Source of the DNA: Bacillota bacterium
GTDB taxonomy: Bacteria > Bacillota > DSM-12270 > Thermacetogeniales > Thermacetogeniaceae
NCBI GenBank assembly: GCA_029907475.1
Contig: JARYLU010000018.1
Span: forward strand, 1 to 55,057
Direction: 5' to 3'
Length of the DNA: 55,057 bases
Shown here: piece after piece, positions 8,358 through 16,047 of the stretch
Layout of the letters: the number at the start of each line of letters is the position of its first letter
Position numbering within the stretch: the stretch's first letter is position 1
The notes under the pieces: model-generated
Told to the model about the DNA's origin: nothing
The model's database searches: none
The model's input: only the letters and a program-made list of their open reading frames with translations
Program-made: the position numbers and the translations under genes

Positions 8358-8549
8358 TTATTGCAGCCCTTTGTGATTACGGGATTCGTTCCAGCCTTCC
8401 TTAAGCGCGCCGCCCCATGCATGGAGGACGTCTATTATAGAAACAAAAAGCAATGCCAGCAACGGTATTCCATATCGAATAAATACATAGGCCAAGCCCA
8501 GCAAAGTGCCAATCCCAAAGAAGAAAAAGAAGACCCCCAATCCAGGCAT
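8358..8549 (-). CDS. Small membrane protein, holin-sized
   Basis: A 63-residue hydrophobic protein on the strand opposite to the prophage genes. It has two likely membrane segments (residues about 4-24 with five consecutive Phe, and about 26-42) and a polar C-terminus (KEGWNESRNHKG). ATG 8549 has GGGGGTGG just upstream; an in-frame TTG at 8564 is also possible. A candidate promoter (TTGCAA, 18 bases, TATTAT) lies upstream and a bidirectional hairpin follows, which together make a real gene more likely than chance. Size and topology would fit a holin-like or small inner-membrane protein, but there is no sequence signature, so function is unknown. Confidence 0.45.
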   Translation of the reverse strand: MPGLGVFFFFFGIGTLLGLAYVFIRYGIPLLALLFVSIIDVLHAWGGALKEGWNESRNHKGLQ

Positions 8550-8581
8550 TAATACCACCCCCAAAAGACTTATACACTCTC

Positions 8582-8611
8582 ATAATAGACCGTGAAACTA
8601 AAGACTTGCAA
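8582..8611 (-). promoter_or_regulatory. Candidate sigma-A promoter for the small membrane protein
   Basis: On the minus strand TTGCAA (8611-8606) and TATTAT (8587-8582) are separated by 18 bases. The -10 box is about 30 bases from the first possible start codon. It overlaps the leader of the divergent mor-like gene, so the two may influence each other. Confidence 0.4.
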
Positions 8612-8647
8612 GCCAAAGTTTGATATTCTGACAAGGAGGCTATAGTT

Positions 8648-8965
8648 GTGAGTATGGGCAGTATTTTTCAAAACCAACAGTTAAAAGACCTTCTACCCAA
8701 TATTAAGCCGGAAGACTTGACGGCACCATATGACAGCATTGCCGGGATAATAGGGGTGGAGAACACCCTAAAATTGGCCGAAGAGTTTGAGGGAACCACG
8801 GTTTATTTCCGGAAGATTACCATGCAAAACATCATTAGGGAACATTTATACGAGCAAATACGAACGGAATTTGACGGCCAAAATTACCAGCAACTATGCA
8901 AAAAATATGGGTTTAGCCAGGCCTGGATCAGAAAGATTGTAACGTCGGGCTTTAGAAAAGGGTAA
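8648..8965 (+). CDS. Mor-family transcription activator
   Basis: Member of the Mor/C family, which in Mu switches on middle and late phage promoters. The family pattern is clear: an N-terminal dimerisation part with IAGIIGVENTLKLAEEFEG and TTVYFRK (about residues 31-56), then a HTH with IRTEFDGQNYQQLCKKYG followed by FSQAWIRKIV (about 70-98). Length (105) is usual for Firmicutes members. GTG 8648 is supported by AAGGAGG about nine bases upstream. In Mu-like prophages mor precedes the late operon. Here it is followed by one gp27-like gene and then nothing structural, so the regulator has probably outlived its regulon. Confidence 0.85.
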   Translation: MSMGSIFQNQQLKDLLPNIKPEDLTAPYDSIAGIIGVENTLKLAEEFEGTTVYFRKITMQNIIREHLYEQIRTEFDGQNYQQLCKKYGFSQAWIRKIVTSGFRKG

Positions 8966-8999
8966 AAGAATCGAATCCAAAGGAGGCGGTACTGGAATT

Positions 9000-9299
9000 A
9001 TGCTAACCGAAAAAGAGATTAATCGGCTTCTGTCAGGCATAGAGGAAGCTATCAAAAAACTGGGCAATATAGAAAGACACTTATTGGCAATAATTAACCT
9101 TCTTAGAGACAAGAAGCCACGGCGGAGAAGTGGAAAGCATATATCGAAGATAACACTGCTTGGGTTAGAAAAAGACGTCGAAAAATTGATTTCCGAAGGC
9201 AAGACATATAGAGAAATAGCAGATTGCATTTATAAAAAAACCGGCAAGAAAGTGAGTAAAGCATCTATTGGGCGCTTCTTTCAAGCCAAAAAGCGTTAA
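9000..9299 (+). CDS. gp27/DUF3486-like HTH protein (small terminase-like)
   Basis: A 99-residue basic protein. After a helical N-terminus it has SKITLLGLEKDVEKLISEG, then TYREIADCIYKKTG and KVSKASIGRFFQ, which match the pattern of the Mu gp27 (DUF3486) family, thought to be the small terminase subunit, although the protein is shorter than typical members (170-180 residues). AAAGGAGG at 8979-8986 precedes ATG 9000 with a rather long 13-base spacing. In Mu-like phages gp28, the large terminase, follows; here the phage operon ends. It may therefore be a truncated late-region leftover or simply a small HTH regulator. Confidence 0.55.
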   Translation: MLTEKEINRLLSGIEEAIKKLGNIERHLLAIINLLRDKKPRRRSGKHISKITLLGLEKDVEKLISEGKTYREIADCIYKKTGKKVSKASIGRFFQAKKR

Positions 9300-9369
9300 G
9301 CGCCCCTTCCCTTTATTGATGCTACCCCACTACCTCTTAAAGGGGTTGGTAGGGCTAAAGAAGGAGCGC
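9300..9369. repeat. Long imperfect inverted repeat ending the prophage operon
   Basis: GCGCCCCTTC (9300-9309) and GAAGGAGCGC (9360-9369) pair with one mismatch. Further inside, CTACC and CCCC on the left can pair with GGTAG and GGGG on the right, giving a degenerate hairpin of about 70 bases. It starts at the stop codon of the gp27-like gene. It may be a terminator or a small decayed mobile repeat; no T-run follows. Confidence 0.4.
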
Positions 9370-9386
9370 CAGAAGTATGTAAACCT

Positions 9387-9602
9387 TTATTCGTCTAATG
9401 CTTTGGGCCATCTCTTAAGCCGCTTAAGTTGTCCTGTGTTAGTAATTCGGTATACTGCTAAAGTTCCGTTAACGTTTCTTAGAACGACATAGTATTTGCC
9501 ATTATATTCTACTTCCTCGCTGCTGTTTGAAGGTTGTGGCATGTTCGGGCCACCCGTGCGATAATACGCCGAAATAGCACGATTTAAAAAACCTGTATTC
9601 AT
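9387..9602 (-). CDS. Small hypothetical protein, YVVLRN-type
   Basis: A 71-residue soluble protein with a polar N-terminus and a beta-rich C-terminal half (VEYNGKYYVVLRNVNG, then LAVYRITNTGQLKRLKRWP). I have the impression that this C-terminal pattern recurs in small Firmicutes proteins of unknown function, but I cannot name a family. The gene is well supported: AAAGGAGG lies about eight bases from ATG 9602 and a good sigma-A-type promoter is upstream. It reads against the prophage genes, so it may be cargo at the element's edge or a host gene next to the insertion. Confidence 0.6.
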   Translation of the reverse strand: MNTGFLNRAISAYYRTGGPNMPQPSNSSEEVEYNGKYYVVLRNVNGTLAVYRITNTGQLKRLKRWPKALDE

Positions 9603-9631
9603 ATTCTGTACCTCCTTTACCTATATTATTA

Positions 9632-9660
9632 ATATAACATTGCCAATATAAAATCGTCAA
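9632..9660 (-). promoter_or_regulatory. Sigma-A promoter for the YVVLRN-type gene
   Basis: On the minus strand TTGACG (9660-9655) and TTATAT (9637-9632) are separated by exactly 17 bases, close to the vegetative consensus. The surroundings are very AT-rich, with partly repeated CAATAT elements that could be an operator. The bases from here to 9839 hold no recognisable gene. Confidence 0.6.
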
Positions 9661-9839
9661 TATAGATAAAGGGTACAGGGGTAATAAACACCAACTGGAG
9701 GTCTTTTTGTTCCTTACTAGGGGCCGTTTTAATGGCCTGGGAGGAGTCTGGCAAGGGTGTATTACTTGATATTGTTATAGAGCTTGCAGGGTAAAATTAG
9801 GCCGGGGATAAAAGAAGAGTCGCCCCGGCAAGAAAATTT

Positions 9840-9889
9840 CCGTGAAATTTTAACGTGTCCCTCGCGAAATTTTATCGTGTCCCGTATCA
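9840..9889 (-). mobile_element. Orphan IS end with two tandem 22-base repeats
   Basis: Two abutting 22-base units (9840-9861 and 9862-9883) share GAAATTTTA and CGTGTCCC and differ at three positions. Read on the minus strand they give GGGACACGATAAAATTTCGC twice after TGATAC, the appearance of a repeated IS terminus (IS21- or IS481-like). No transposase is present. The fragment ends about 40 bases from the rpoN stop codon and may mark the right boundary of the accessory island. Confidence 0.5.
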
Positions 9890-9927
9890 GATGCAGGCTG
9901 GAAAGCGGGGTCTTGAGGGGGAGCGCT

Positions 9928-11334
9928 TCAGCGGTAGCGCTTTCGCTGGCGGACGGGGGGAATTCCGATCTCCTGCCTGTACTTAGCAACCGTCCGGCGG
10001 GCGATCCGGATTCCACGTTCCCGCAAAAGCTCGCAAAGGCGCTGGTCGCTATGAGGCCTGGTGGGGTCCTCGCTTTCGATCAATTCCTTTAAAATACGTT
10101 TGATGCTTTCTGCCGCAACCATTTCCCCTGCCAAAACATTTTCCACGCCGCTGCTGAAGAAAAACTTCAAATCATAAACACCCTGCGGTGTCTGGATGTA
10201 TTTATTGGCAATCGCCCGGCTGACGGTTGACTCATGCAGTTCCGCCATCTGGGCGATATGCTTTAGAGTCAGGGGTTTTAAGTACTTGATCCCCCGTTCC
10301 AGAAACTCCCGCTGGCAGTCGACGATACACTTGACAACGCGGTAAATTGTCAAACGCCGCTGCTCAATGCTGCGGATGAGCCAAACCGCCGCTTTCAGCT
10401 TGTTTTCGAGAAACCGCGCGGTAGCATAATCGCAGGTATCCCGTTGTTTCAAGAGGGTCTGGTAGGTTTTATTGATGATTAAACGGGGCACGGAAACATC
10501 GTTGACCAGCACGATAAACTCCCCGTCAACCTTTTCCACGACCACATCGGGAACGATGTAGCGGACATCTCCTGGCCGCGAAAAGTTCCGGCCCGGCTTT
10601 GGATCCAGGGTCTTAATCAAGTCCGCTTTTAACTGGACCTCCTGAACTGTCAATCCCAGCGCCGCCGCAATCTTGACCAGCTTTCCCCTGGCAAGATCAT
10701 TGAGGAAAAAGCGCACCAGTTTTTCCATGACAGGAGTGTGCAGGCCTCGCTGATCTAACTGGATCAGGAGACATTCCGCAAGGTCGCGCGCTCCCACCCC
10801 CGGCGGGTCAAAAGACTGGATGACCTTGAGGACGCGCTCAATTTCCGGAAGTGAGCGGCCGCATGCCTTCTCTGCTTCTTCCAGGCTGATTTGGAGATAA
10901 CCCTGGTCGTTAATGTTGCCGATTAAAAATTCCCCGATTTCCCGTTCCCAGGGTTCGGAGAGGGAAAGATGGAGCTGTAAAGTGAGATACTCATGCAGGC
11001 TCGGTACCTGGGCGATAAAATGCTCAAAATTATAGGAGTCGTTTGCTTCCTGCTCCGCCCAGGCCCGGTCAAACGACCGGTCAACCTGACCGTACTCGGC
11101 CAAATACTCGCACCAGTCCCGGGTAAAATCATCCCCTGCAGGCTCCGGCTTCACGTCTTCCTCGATCTCCGGCTCTTCTCGCACCTCTAAAAGAGGATTT
11201 TCGAGCATGGCGTTTTCGATGTACTGGACAAGGTCCGCCGTGGCCAACTGGAGGACCGTAATCGCCTGCCGGAGCTCCGGTGTCATAATTAACTTTTGTG
11301 ACTGTTCGAGATTAATTCCGTAACCTAAACGCAT
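9928..11334 (-). CDS. rpoN: RNA polymerase sigma-54 factor
   Basis: Alternative sigma factor that recognises -24/-12 promoters and needs enhancer-binding ATPases to open them; in Clostridia it often serves amino-acid, sugar or flagellar operons. The N-terminal activator-interaction region (residues 1-50, Gln/Leu-rich: LEQSQKLIMTPELRQAITVL) is followed by an acidic linker, the core-binding domain (about 110-300), a HTH (TLKHIAQMAELHESTVSRAI) and the RpoN box (ARRTVAKYRQEIGIP) near the C-terminus. Length (468) is normal. The start follows GGGGAGGG. It is the last gene of the minus-strand block and has a leader of about 100 bases upstream. No sigma-54-dependent activator gene is visible nearby. 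Confidence 0.96.
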   Translation of the reverse strand: MRLGYGINLEQSQKLIMTPELRQAITVLQLATADLVQYIENAMLENPLLEVREEPEIEEDVKPEPAGDDFTRDWCEYLAEYGQVDRSFDRAWAEQEANDSYNFEHFIAQVPSLHEYLTLQLHLSLSEPWEREIGEFLIGNINDQGYLQISLEEAEKACGRSLPEIERVLKVIQSFDPPGVGARDLAECLLIQLDQRGLHTPVMEKLVRFFLNDLARGKLVKIAAALGLTVQEVQLKADLIKTLDPKPGRNFSRPGDVRYIVPDVVVEKVDGEFIVLVNDVSVPRLIINKTYQTLLKQRDTCDYATARFLENKLKAAVWLIRSIEQRRLTIYRVVKCIVDCQREFLERGIKYLKPLTLKHIAQMAELHESTVSRAIANKYIQTPQGVYDLKFFFSSGVENVLAGEMVAAESIKRILKELIESEDPTRPHSDQRLCELLRERGIRIARRTVAKYRQEIGIPPVRQRKRYR

Positions 11335-11436
11335 TTAGCGCCCTCCCCTCAGCCCTCTATACTTTTAAATTCGACCTATCTCCGACAATTCCTGCTCTGT
11401 TGTTTACATTCTACGCAAACAGCCTGGTAATGATAC

Positions 11437-12108
11437 TTAACGAGTTTTCCGGCTCCGCCGGAAATATACGGGAAGATCGCGCTCGTCCCCTACCGGAGCA
11501 CGGTGAGCATTCTGGTAAGAAGGCGCCGATGTGATAATTCCCCCGGAAACCAGCAGTTTTAACCCTTCTTCAACACTCATCTCAAGAAAAATTAACTCCT
11601 CGCGCGGGGCAATCAAAAAAACCCCGGCTGTGGGAGGAGTGGCGGGAAGATAAACGTTCAGAAGTTCTTTTTTGACTCTTCCTGTAATTTCAGCCGGTGC
11701 CTCACCGGTAATAAAACCGAGAGAAAAGAGGCCCCGCCGGGGATATTCAAGCAAAACGACGCGCTGAAAGACCTCCCGCCGCTGCAAGGCAAACGCCTCC
11801 ATCACCTGCTTCGTAGCAGTATAAATGCTCTTGACAACCGGAATCCGCCGTAAAATCTCTTCGCCCCACGCGATAAGCCTCCTCCCCACCACATTTGTCC
11901 CGAAAAGACCGGCAAGGAGGACCAGCCCGATCATGATCAGGAACCCAACGCCCGGCAAATCGCGACCCGTAAGGAGCTGGATTAAATCGCGGAGGATTCC
12001 GTCTACCAGGTTAAAGGCAAAAATCAGGATATAGCCTGTGATGATGAGCGGCAAAAGTACCAGGATTCCGGTTAAAAAATATTTGCGGAGAAAACGCCAG
12101 AACACCAT
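11437..12108 (-). CDS. DUF502 membrane protein
   Basis: Membrane protein of the DUF502 family, whose function is not established. The N-terminus has two membrane helices (about residues 9-33 and 53-73, FLRKYFLTGILVLLPLIITG and VGFLIMIGLVLLAGLFG). The family core follows (IPVVKSIYTATKQVMEAF; VVLLEYPRRGLFSLGFITG), then a conserved PPTAGVFLIAPREEL stretch and a short basic tail. Length 223 is typical. It sits 46 bases after whiA in the same direction and is probably at the distal end of the glk-to-whiA operon. The conserved soluble core suggests a stress or envelope role, but this is inference. Confidence 0.85.
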   Translation of the reverse strand: MVFWRFLRKYFLTGILVLLPLIITGYILIFAFNLVDGILRDLIQLLTGRDLPGVGFLIMIGLVLLAGLFGTNVVGRRLIAWGEEILRRIPVVKSIYTATKQVMEAFALQRREVFQRVVLLEYPRRGLFSLGFITGEAPAEITGRVKKELLNVYLPATPPTAGVFLIAPREELIFLEMSVEEGLKLLVSGGIITSAPSYQNAHRAPVGDERDLPVYFRRSRKTR

Positions 12109-12154
12109 GATTCACCTCTAATTCACGCTCACTGTAATTTTCCAGTTCTTATTC

Positions 12155-13138
12155 TTACCGAGCTTCATATCGATCCGCCCCCGGTTTCCCCGGCCGGGGG
12201 TCTGTTCCCTGATTCAAAAACCGGCGCGCGATCCGGCGCAGCTCCCGGAACCGGTGATTAACCCCGGATTTACCGACCGGAGGGGAAAGGAGTTTGCCGA
12301 GTTCTCTGAAGCTCGCTTCCGGGTATTGAAGCCTGAGCTCGGCAAGGTCTCGTAAATGCGGGGGTAATGAAGAGAGGCCGGGGCATGCCGCCAGTTGTTT
12401 AATCATTTCCACCTGCGCCAGGCCGGTCTCCACCGTTTTTGTGAGGTTAGCCGTCTCGCAATTCACCAGCCTGTTCACGTGATTCCGCATCTCTTTCAGA
12501 ATCCGGCTGTTTTCGAATTCAAGCACAGCCCGTGTCGCCCCGATAATGCGCAAGAACTCACCTACCTGATCTGCTTCTTTGAGATAAATTCTAAAACCGC
12601 CTTTACGCTCCCGCTGGCTCGGAGTCAAGCCGAAGCGGGTCAGGACAGTCCTTACCTCTTCGGCTCCCTCTGTGGAGCCCAAGTTAAATTCCAGGTGATA
12701 GGAATGATCCGGTTTGCTGAAGTACCCGCTTCCGAGGAAACAACCCCGTAAAAACGCACGGCGGCAGCAGTTCCGGTCCCACAAACGTAAATTCAGGCGA
12801 TCCTTCAGCCTGTCCTTCCTGTCGGCAAAACCCAGTTCCTGGAGCAGCGATAAACCGTCCTGCCGGACAGGAAGCCGCACGACGAAAAGATGGTAGCGGC
12901 GCGGCCTGCTAAACCGGCGCACGATAACGCTCCGGTTCCAGCCTAACAGTTTAGAGAGGATAAAGATTTTCCGGGCAACCGCCGGATTTTCCGTTGTCAT
13001 CATTAAAGTAGCCGGTGTAGACCCTAAACAGAGACTTCCTGCCACCCGCGCCAGGGCGGCCAGCTCTGCCCGCCAGCAGCAGGTGCTTTCCGGGACAATT
13101 CGTGCCACCTCGTGCTTGACCTGCGCGGAAAAAGACAT
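12155..13138 (-). CDS. whiA: WhiA sporulation/cell-division transcription factor
   Basis: DNA-binding protein with a degenerate LAGLIDADG fold at the N-terminus (residues about 1-200) and a C-terminal HTH (LPPHLRDLAELRLQYPEASF then GVNHRFRELRRIA). The family hallmark NHVNRLVNCETANLTKT is present near residue 220. In Streptomyces it controls sporulation; in B. subtilis it influences cell division and chromosome segregation. The GAF-like homing signature is preserved as fold only, with no sign of nuclease residues. Length 327 is normal. It lies six bases after yvcK and belongs to the highly conserved rapZ-yvcK-whiA unit, so translation is probably coupled. Confidence 0.95.
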   Translation of the reverse strand: MSFSAQVKHEVARIVPESTCCWRAELAALARVAGSLCLGSTPATLMMTTENPAVARKIFILSKLLGWNRSVIVRRFSRPRRYHLFVVRLPVRQDGLSLLQELGFADRKDRLKDRLNLRLWDRNCCRRAFLRGCFLGSGYFSKPDHSYHLEFNLGSTEGAEEVRTVLTRFGLTPSQRERKGGFRIYLKEADQVGEFLRIIGATRAVLEFENSRILKEMRNHVNRLVNCETANLTKTVETGLAQVEMIKQLAACPGLSSLPPHLRDLAELRLQYPEASFRELGKLLSPPVGKSGVNHRFRELRRIARRFLNQGTDPRPGKPGADRYEAR

Positions 13139-13144
13139 ATGCTC

Positions 13145-14152
13145 TCACCTTTTGCATCCCAGGCGGATTACGGTCCGGGCTAATTTGTAAGGGTCATGCC
13201 GAACCAGTTCTGTTTCTTCTAACAGGTCGGCTTTGATCACCTTCGTTCCCAAGCGGGCAAGGCCGTGATCGTCAACCACAACCGGCGCCGAACCCTCGCG
13301 GGCGTATTTCTCGCGCTGCGCCGGGGTGATCCGCCGGGTATTTACGATAATATAATCGATCCAGTCAGGCCCCACGTGGTCATAAAGCGCCCGCAGGTGG
13401 TCGGAAGCGGTAAACCCCGTCGTTTCCCCGGGCTGGGTCATAATATTGCAGATGTAACACTTCAGGGCCGGAGCCCCCCTGACAGCATCCGAAATTTCCG
13501 GAACCAGCAAATTAGGTAAAACACTTGTAAACAAACTCCCCGGCCCCAGCAGGACCAGGTCGGCCTGAACGATCGCCTTCAGGGCTTCCGGAACCGCGGC
13601 ACATTCCCCGGGGGTAAGGTAAACCCGCTTCACCCGCGTCCTGCTCTGAGAAATCTTGCTCTCCCCGCTTACTGTCGTTCCATCCTCAAGCTCCGCATGT
13701 AAAACGACCTGTCTCAAGGTTGAAGGGAGAACCTGCCCCCGTACCTTGAGAACCTTGCCGACCTCCCTGATCGCGGTTTGAAAATCCCCCGAGATGTCCG
13801 TCAGGGCGGTAATCAGCAAATTTCCCAGGCTGTGGCCCGCAAGGCCTTCACCCTGCCCAAAACGGTAGCAAAACAATTTATCCATCAAGGTTTCCGTTTC
13901 CGCCAGGGCCACCAGGCAGTTCCGGATATCCCCCGGAGGGAGAATTCCGAATTCCCCCCGCAGCCTCCCGGAACTTCCCCCATCATCGGCAACGGTGACA
14001 ATTGCCGTCAGGTTTTCGGTGTATTCCTTCAAACCCCTCAGCAGAACGGGGAGGCCGGTTCCTCCCCCGATGGCCACAACCCGGGGGCCGCGCTTTAAAA
14101 ACTGGCGGCGGCACAACCGGCCCAACCAGCTTTTCGCACCTCTGAAATTCAC
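13145..14152 (-). CDS. yvcK: YvcK/GlmR, UDP-sugar-binding regulator
   Basis: CofD-like protein (gluconeogenesis factor, GlmR). B. subtilis YvcK binds UDP-GlcNAc, stimulates GlmS and is needed for growth on gluconeogenic carbon and for normal morphogenesis. A Rossmann-like nucleotide-binding loop is visible ([18 protein letters not shown], residues about 25-42), followed by [14 protein letters not shown] and [15 protein letters not shown], all diagnostic. The C-terminus has YVTPGECA-like and [12 protein letters not shown] motifs. GTG 14152 overlaps the rapZ stop codon as GTGA, a four-base overlap that implies translational coupling. Length 335 is usual. Confidence 0.95.
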   Translation of the reverse strand: MNFRGAKSWLGRLCRRQFLKRGPRVVAIGGGTGLPVLLRGLKEYTENLTAIVTVADDGGSSGRLRGEFGILPPGDIRNCLVALAETETLMDKLFCYRFGQGEGLAGHSLGNLLITALTDISGDFQTAIREVGKVLKVRGQVLPSTLRQVVLHAELEDGTTVSGESKISQSRTRVKRVYLTPGECAAVPEALKAIVQADLVLLGPGSLFTSVLPNLLVPEISDAVRGAPALKCYICNIMTQPGETTGFTASDHLRALYDHVGPDWIDYIIVNTRRITPAQREKYAREGSAPVVVDDHGLARLGTKVIKADLLEETELVRHDPYKLARTVIRLGCKR

Positions 14153-15048
14153 GCGGACTCCACCACCCGGGCCCTGTGGAGATCGCGGTGGTGAACCCGT
14201 ACCTGGTAGTCGCGCCTGAGCATTTGCGCCAGGTGTTCACTGACTGCTACAGAGCGGTGCTGCCCCCCGGTACAACCGATCGCCGTCACAAGGTGGGTTT
14301 TTCCTTCCTTTATATAAAAAGGAAGCAAAAACTTCAAAAGATTGTAAAAACGCCGGAGAAAACGTTTCGTTACAGGTGCGGAAAGAACGAACTCGGAAAC
14401 CGGCGCATCCAGGCCGGTTAAGTGTTTTAAATCTTCGACATAATTCGGGTTGGGGAGGAAGCGAACGTCAAGCACCAGATCCGCATCCAGCGGAATTCCG
14501 TATTTATAGCCGAAAGAGAGGACGGTCACGGTGAGATGCAAGGAATCGTCGGAAACTCCGAAAATCCGGGTCAGGTTTTCTTTCAGCTCCCGGGGGGATA
14601 TTTCTGTTGTATCCAGAATAACGCTGGCCATGCCCCGGAGTTCCTGAAGCCGCACCCTTTCGGCACGGATCGCCGCCAGCACCGAACCCTCTCCTCCCAG
14701 CGGGTGCTGCCTGCGGGTTTCTTTGTAGCGGCGGACCAGAGCCTCATCGGTAGCTTCGAGAAACAGAATTTCATATTTAATCCCTTTGTGCGCCAGCTTG
14801 TTCAGTTCTTCGCTTAAAGAGTCAAAAAATTCCCCCCCGCGCACATCGATGACGAGGGCAATCCGCTTCACCTTGCCTCCCGACTGCTGGCACAGTTCTG
14901 TAAATTTCGGAATCAACATGGGCGGAAGGTTATCAACACAAAAAAAACCCAGGTCCTCCAAACACCTGACCGCCTGAGTCTTCCCTGCCCCTGAGAGTCC
15001 GGTCACGATCACCAGACGAATATCTCCCGTCTCCTCCATGGCATTCAC
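14149..15048 (-). CDS. rapZ: RapZ (YvcJ) nucleotide-binding RNase adapter
   Basis: P-loop NTPase. In E. coli RapZ binds GlcN6P and hands the GlmZ small RNA to RNase E; in B. subtilis YvcJ hydrolyses GTP/ATP and affects competence. The P-loop is GLSGAGKT at residues 17-24, followed by [16 protein letters not shown]. The C-terminal sensing domain shows [10 protein letters not shown] and the Asp/Pro-rich [16 protein letters not shown] block. ATG 15048 is used; ATG three codons later is possible. It precedes yvcK with a four-base overlap. The small-RNA partner is not known in Firmicutes. Confidence 0.95.
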   Translation of the reverse strand: MNAMEETGDIRLVIVTGLSGAGKTQAVRCLEDLGFFCVDNLPPMLIPKFTELCQQSGGKVKRIALVIDVRGGEFFDSLSEELNKLAHKGIKYEILFLEATDEALVRRYKETRRQHPLGGEGSVLAAIRAERVRLQELRGMASVILDTTEISPRELKENLTRIFGVSDDSLHLTVTVLSFGYKYGIPLDADLVLDVRFLPNPNYVEDLKHLTGLDAPVSEFVLSAPVTKRFLRRFYNLLKFLLPFYIKEGKTHLVTAIGCTGGQHRSVAVSEHLAQMLRRDYQVRVHHRDLHRARVVESA

Positions 15049-15086
15049 CTTCTCCCTTTTTCATCTCCCCGGTTGTTCCCGCACTT

Positions 15087-16007
15087 TTACCGGTTGCGCA
15101 GGGGTCCCCGGATCAACTCGTGGCGGCGGGGCTGGCGCCGGTAAAAATCCGCCAGCTGGCGGTTTAGCTCCGCCTGGTAATCCAGTTCCTCTGTTTCCCC
15201 GCCGGCCACCTGCCGGGCAAAACTCCCGAGATCTCTGCCAACTGCCCGCGCCGGGCGCCTGAGTCCCAGCGCTCCCGTAATCGTTGCGGCAATCTCCAGG
15301 TTATGGACCACACCCAGGTTGATCCGGCCGCAGATTTCTCCGGTAATCAAAGATAACGGGGTGGGTGAGGTATTGTGCCGCCCCGTCATGGGGTTCGTCC
15401 CGTGGTCCGCGGCGATGATTACTAAGGTTTCGGATAGATCTACCTCCCGCAAGATGAGTCCTACCATCCTGTCTGCCCTCTCAACGGCTTCGATCAACCC
15501 CGAAACATTTTTCCGGTGGCCCGAGAGGTCTACCCCACCGTAAGTCGCGACCAGGACCCCCTCCTGCATCCTGTATAAAATCTCAAGGATTTCCCGTACC
15601 AGGAGAGCATCGTCGGAAGCGTCAATCCCCTCTTTTTCGAGGCGGCAGAAAGAAAGTTCCCCGGTCCCGCCTAAAACAACGGCGGCCTCATTTTTTCCGA
15701 CTGCAGCCGTAGTGAGTCCCGCGGCCCGCGCCACATCCCCCACGGTTTCAACTATCTCTCCAAAATAATTATAGCACTTCCCCGGATTTTCTAAACCCGG
15801 CCTGGCCGCCACCACATCGGGGCTTCCCGTTCCCATCATGGCATGGGCGATCGGGGTCAGGGCCGCTCCCGCGCCAATGATTTCGGTGTGGGCGACCCCG
15901 ACCGCCGTCCTCCCGTGGATTCCGCTCATGACCGGGGTATCGGCCATCGTAAAATTAACAGTATCCATACCGTCAATTACCAGCAAAACGACCTTTTTAA
16001 CCGTCAA
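15087..16007 (-). CDS. Alkaline phosphatase superfamily metalloenzyme
   Basis: Putative two-metal phosphohydrolase or phosphomutase, 306 residues. Metal ligands fit the nucleotide pyrophosphatase type: D12 (VIDGMD), nucleophile T51 (ALTPIAHAMMGTG), D201 and H202 (AADHG) for one metal; D160 and H164 (GGVDLSGH) and H211 (GRHNTSPTP) for the other. The cap domain is small, so it is neither classical phosphopentomutase nor full-length independent phosphoglycerate mutase. TTG 16007 is chosen because GGGGG lies about eight bases upstream and longer readings run into pgi. It lies between pgi and rapZ in the same direction, 38 bases from rapZ, which hints at a sugar-phosphate or nucleotide-sugar substrate; this is inference. 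Confidence 0.75.
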   Translation of the reverse strand: MTVKKVVLLVIDGMDTVNFTMADTPVMSGIHGRTAVGVAHTEIIGAGAALTPIAHAMMGTGSPDVVAARPGLENPGKCYNYFGEIVETVGDVARAAGLTTAAVGKNEAAVVLGGTGELSFCRLEKEGIDASDDALLVREILEILYRMQEGVLVATYGGVDLSGHRKNVSGLIEAVERADRMVGLILREVDLSETLVIIAADHGTNPMTGRHNTSPTPLSLITGEICGRINLGVVHNLEIAATITGALGLRRPARAVGRDLGSFARQVAGGETEELDYQAELNRQLADFYRRQPRRHELIRGPLRNR

Positions 16008-16047
16008 CCAAGGACCCCCTTTAAAGGCTCGACACGCGCAAAAACGC

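Noticed and set aside
9732-9794. 20-codon frame MAWEESGKGVLLDIVIELAG
   Set aside because: No ribosome site, no homology that I recognise, and it lies in a stretch with IS debris.
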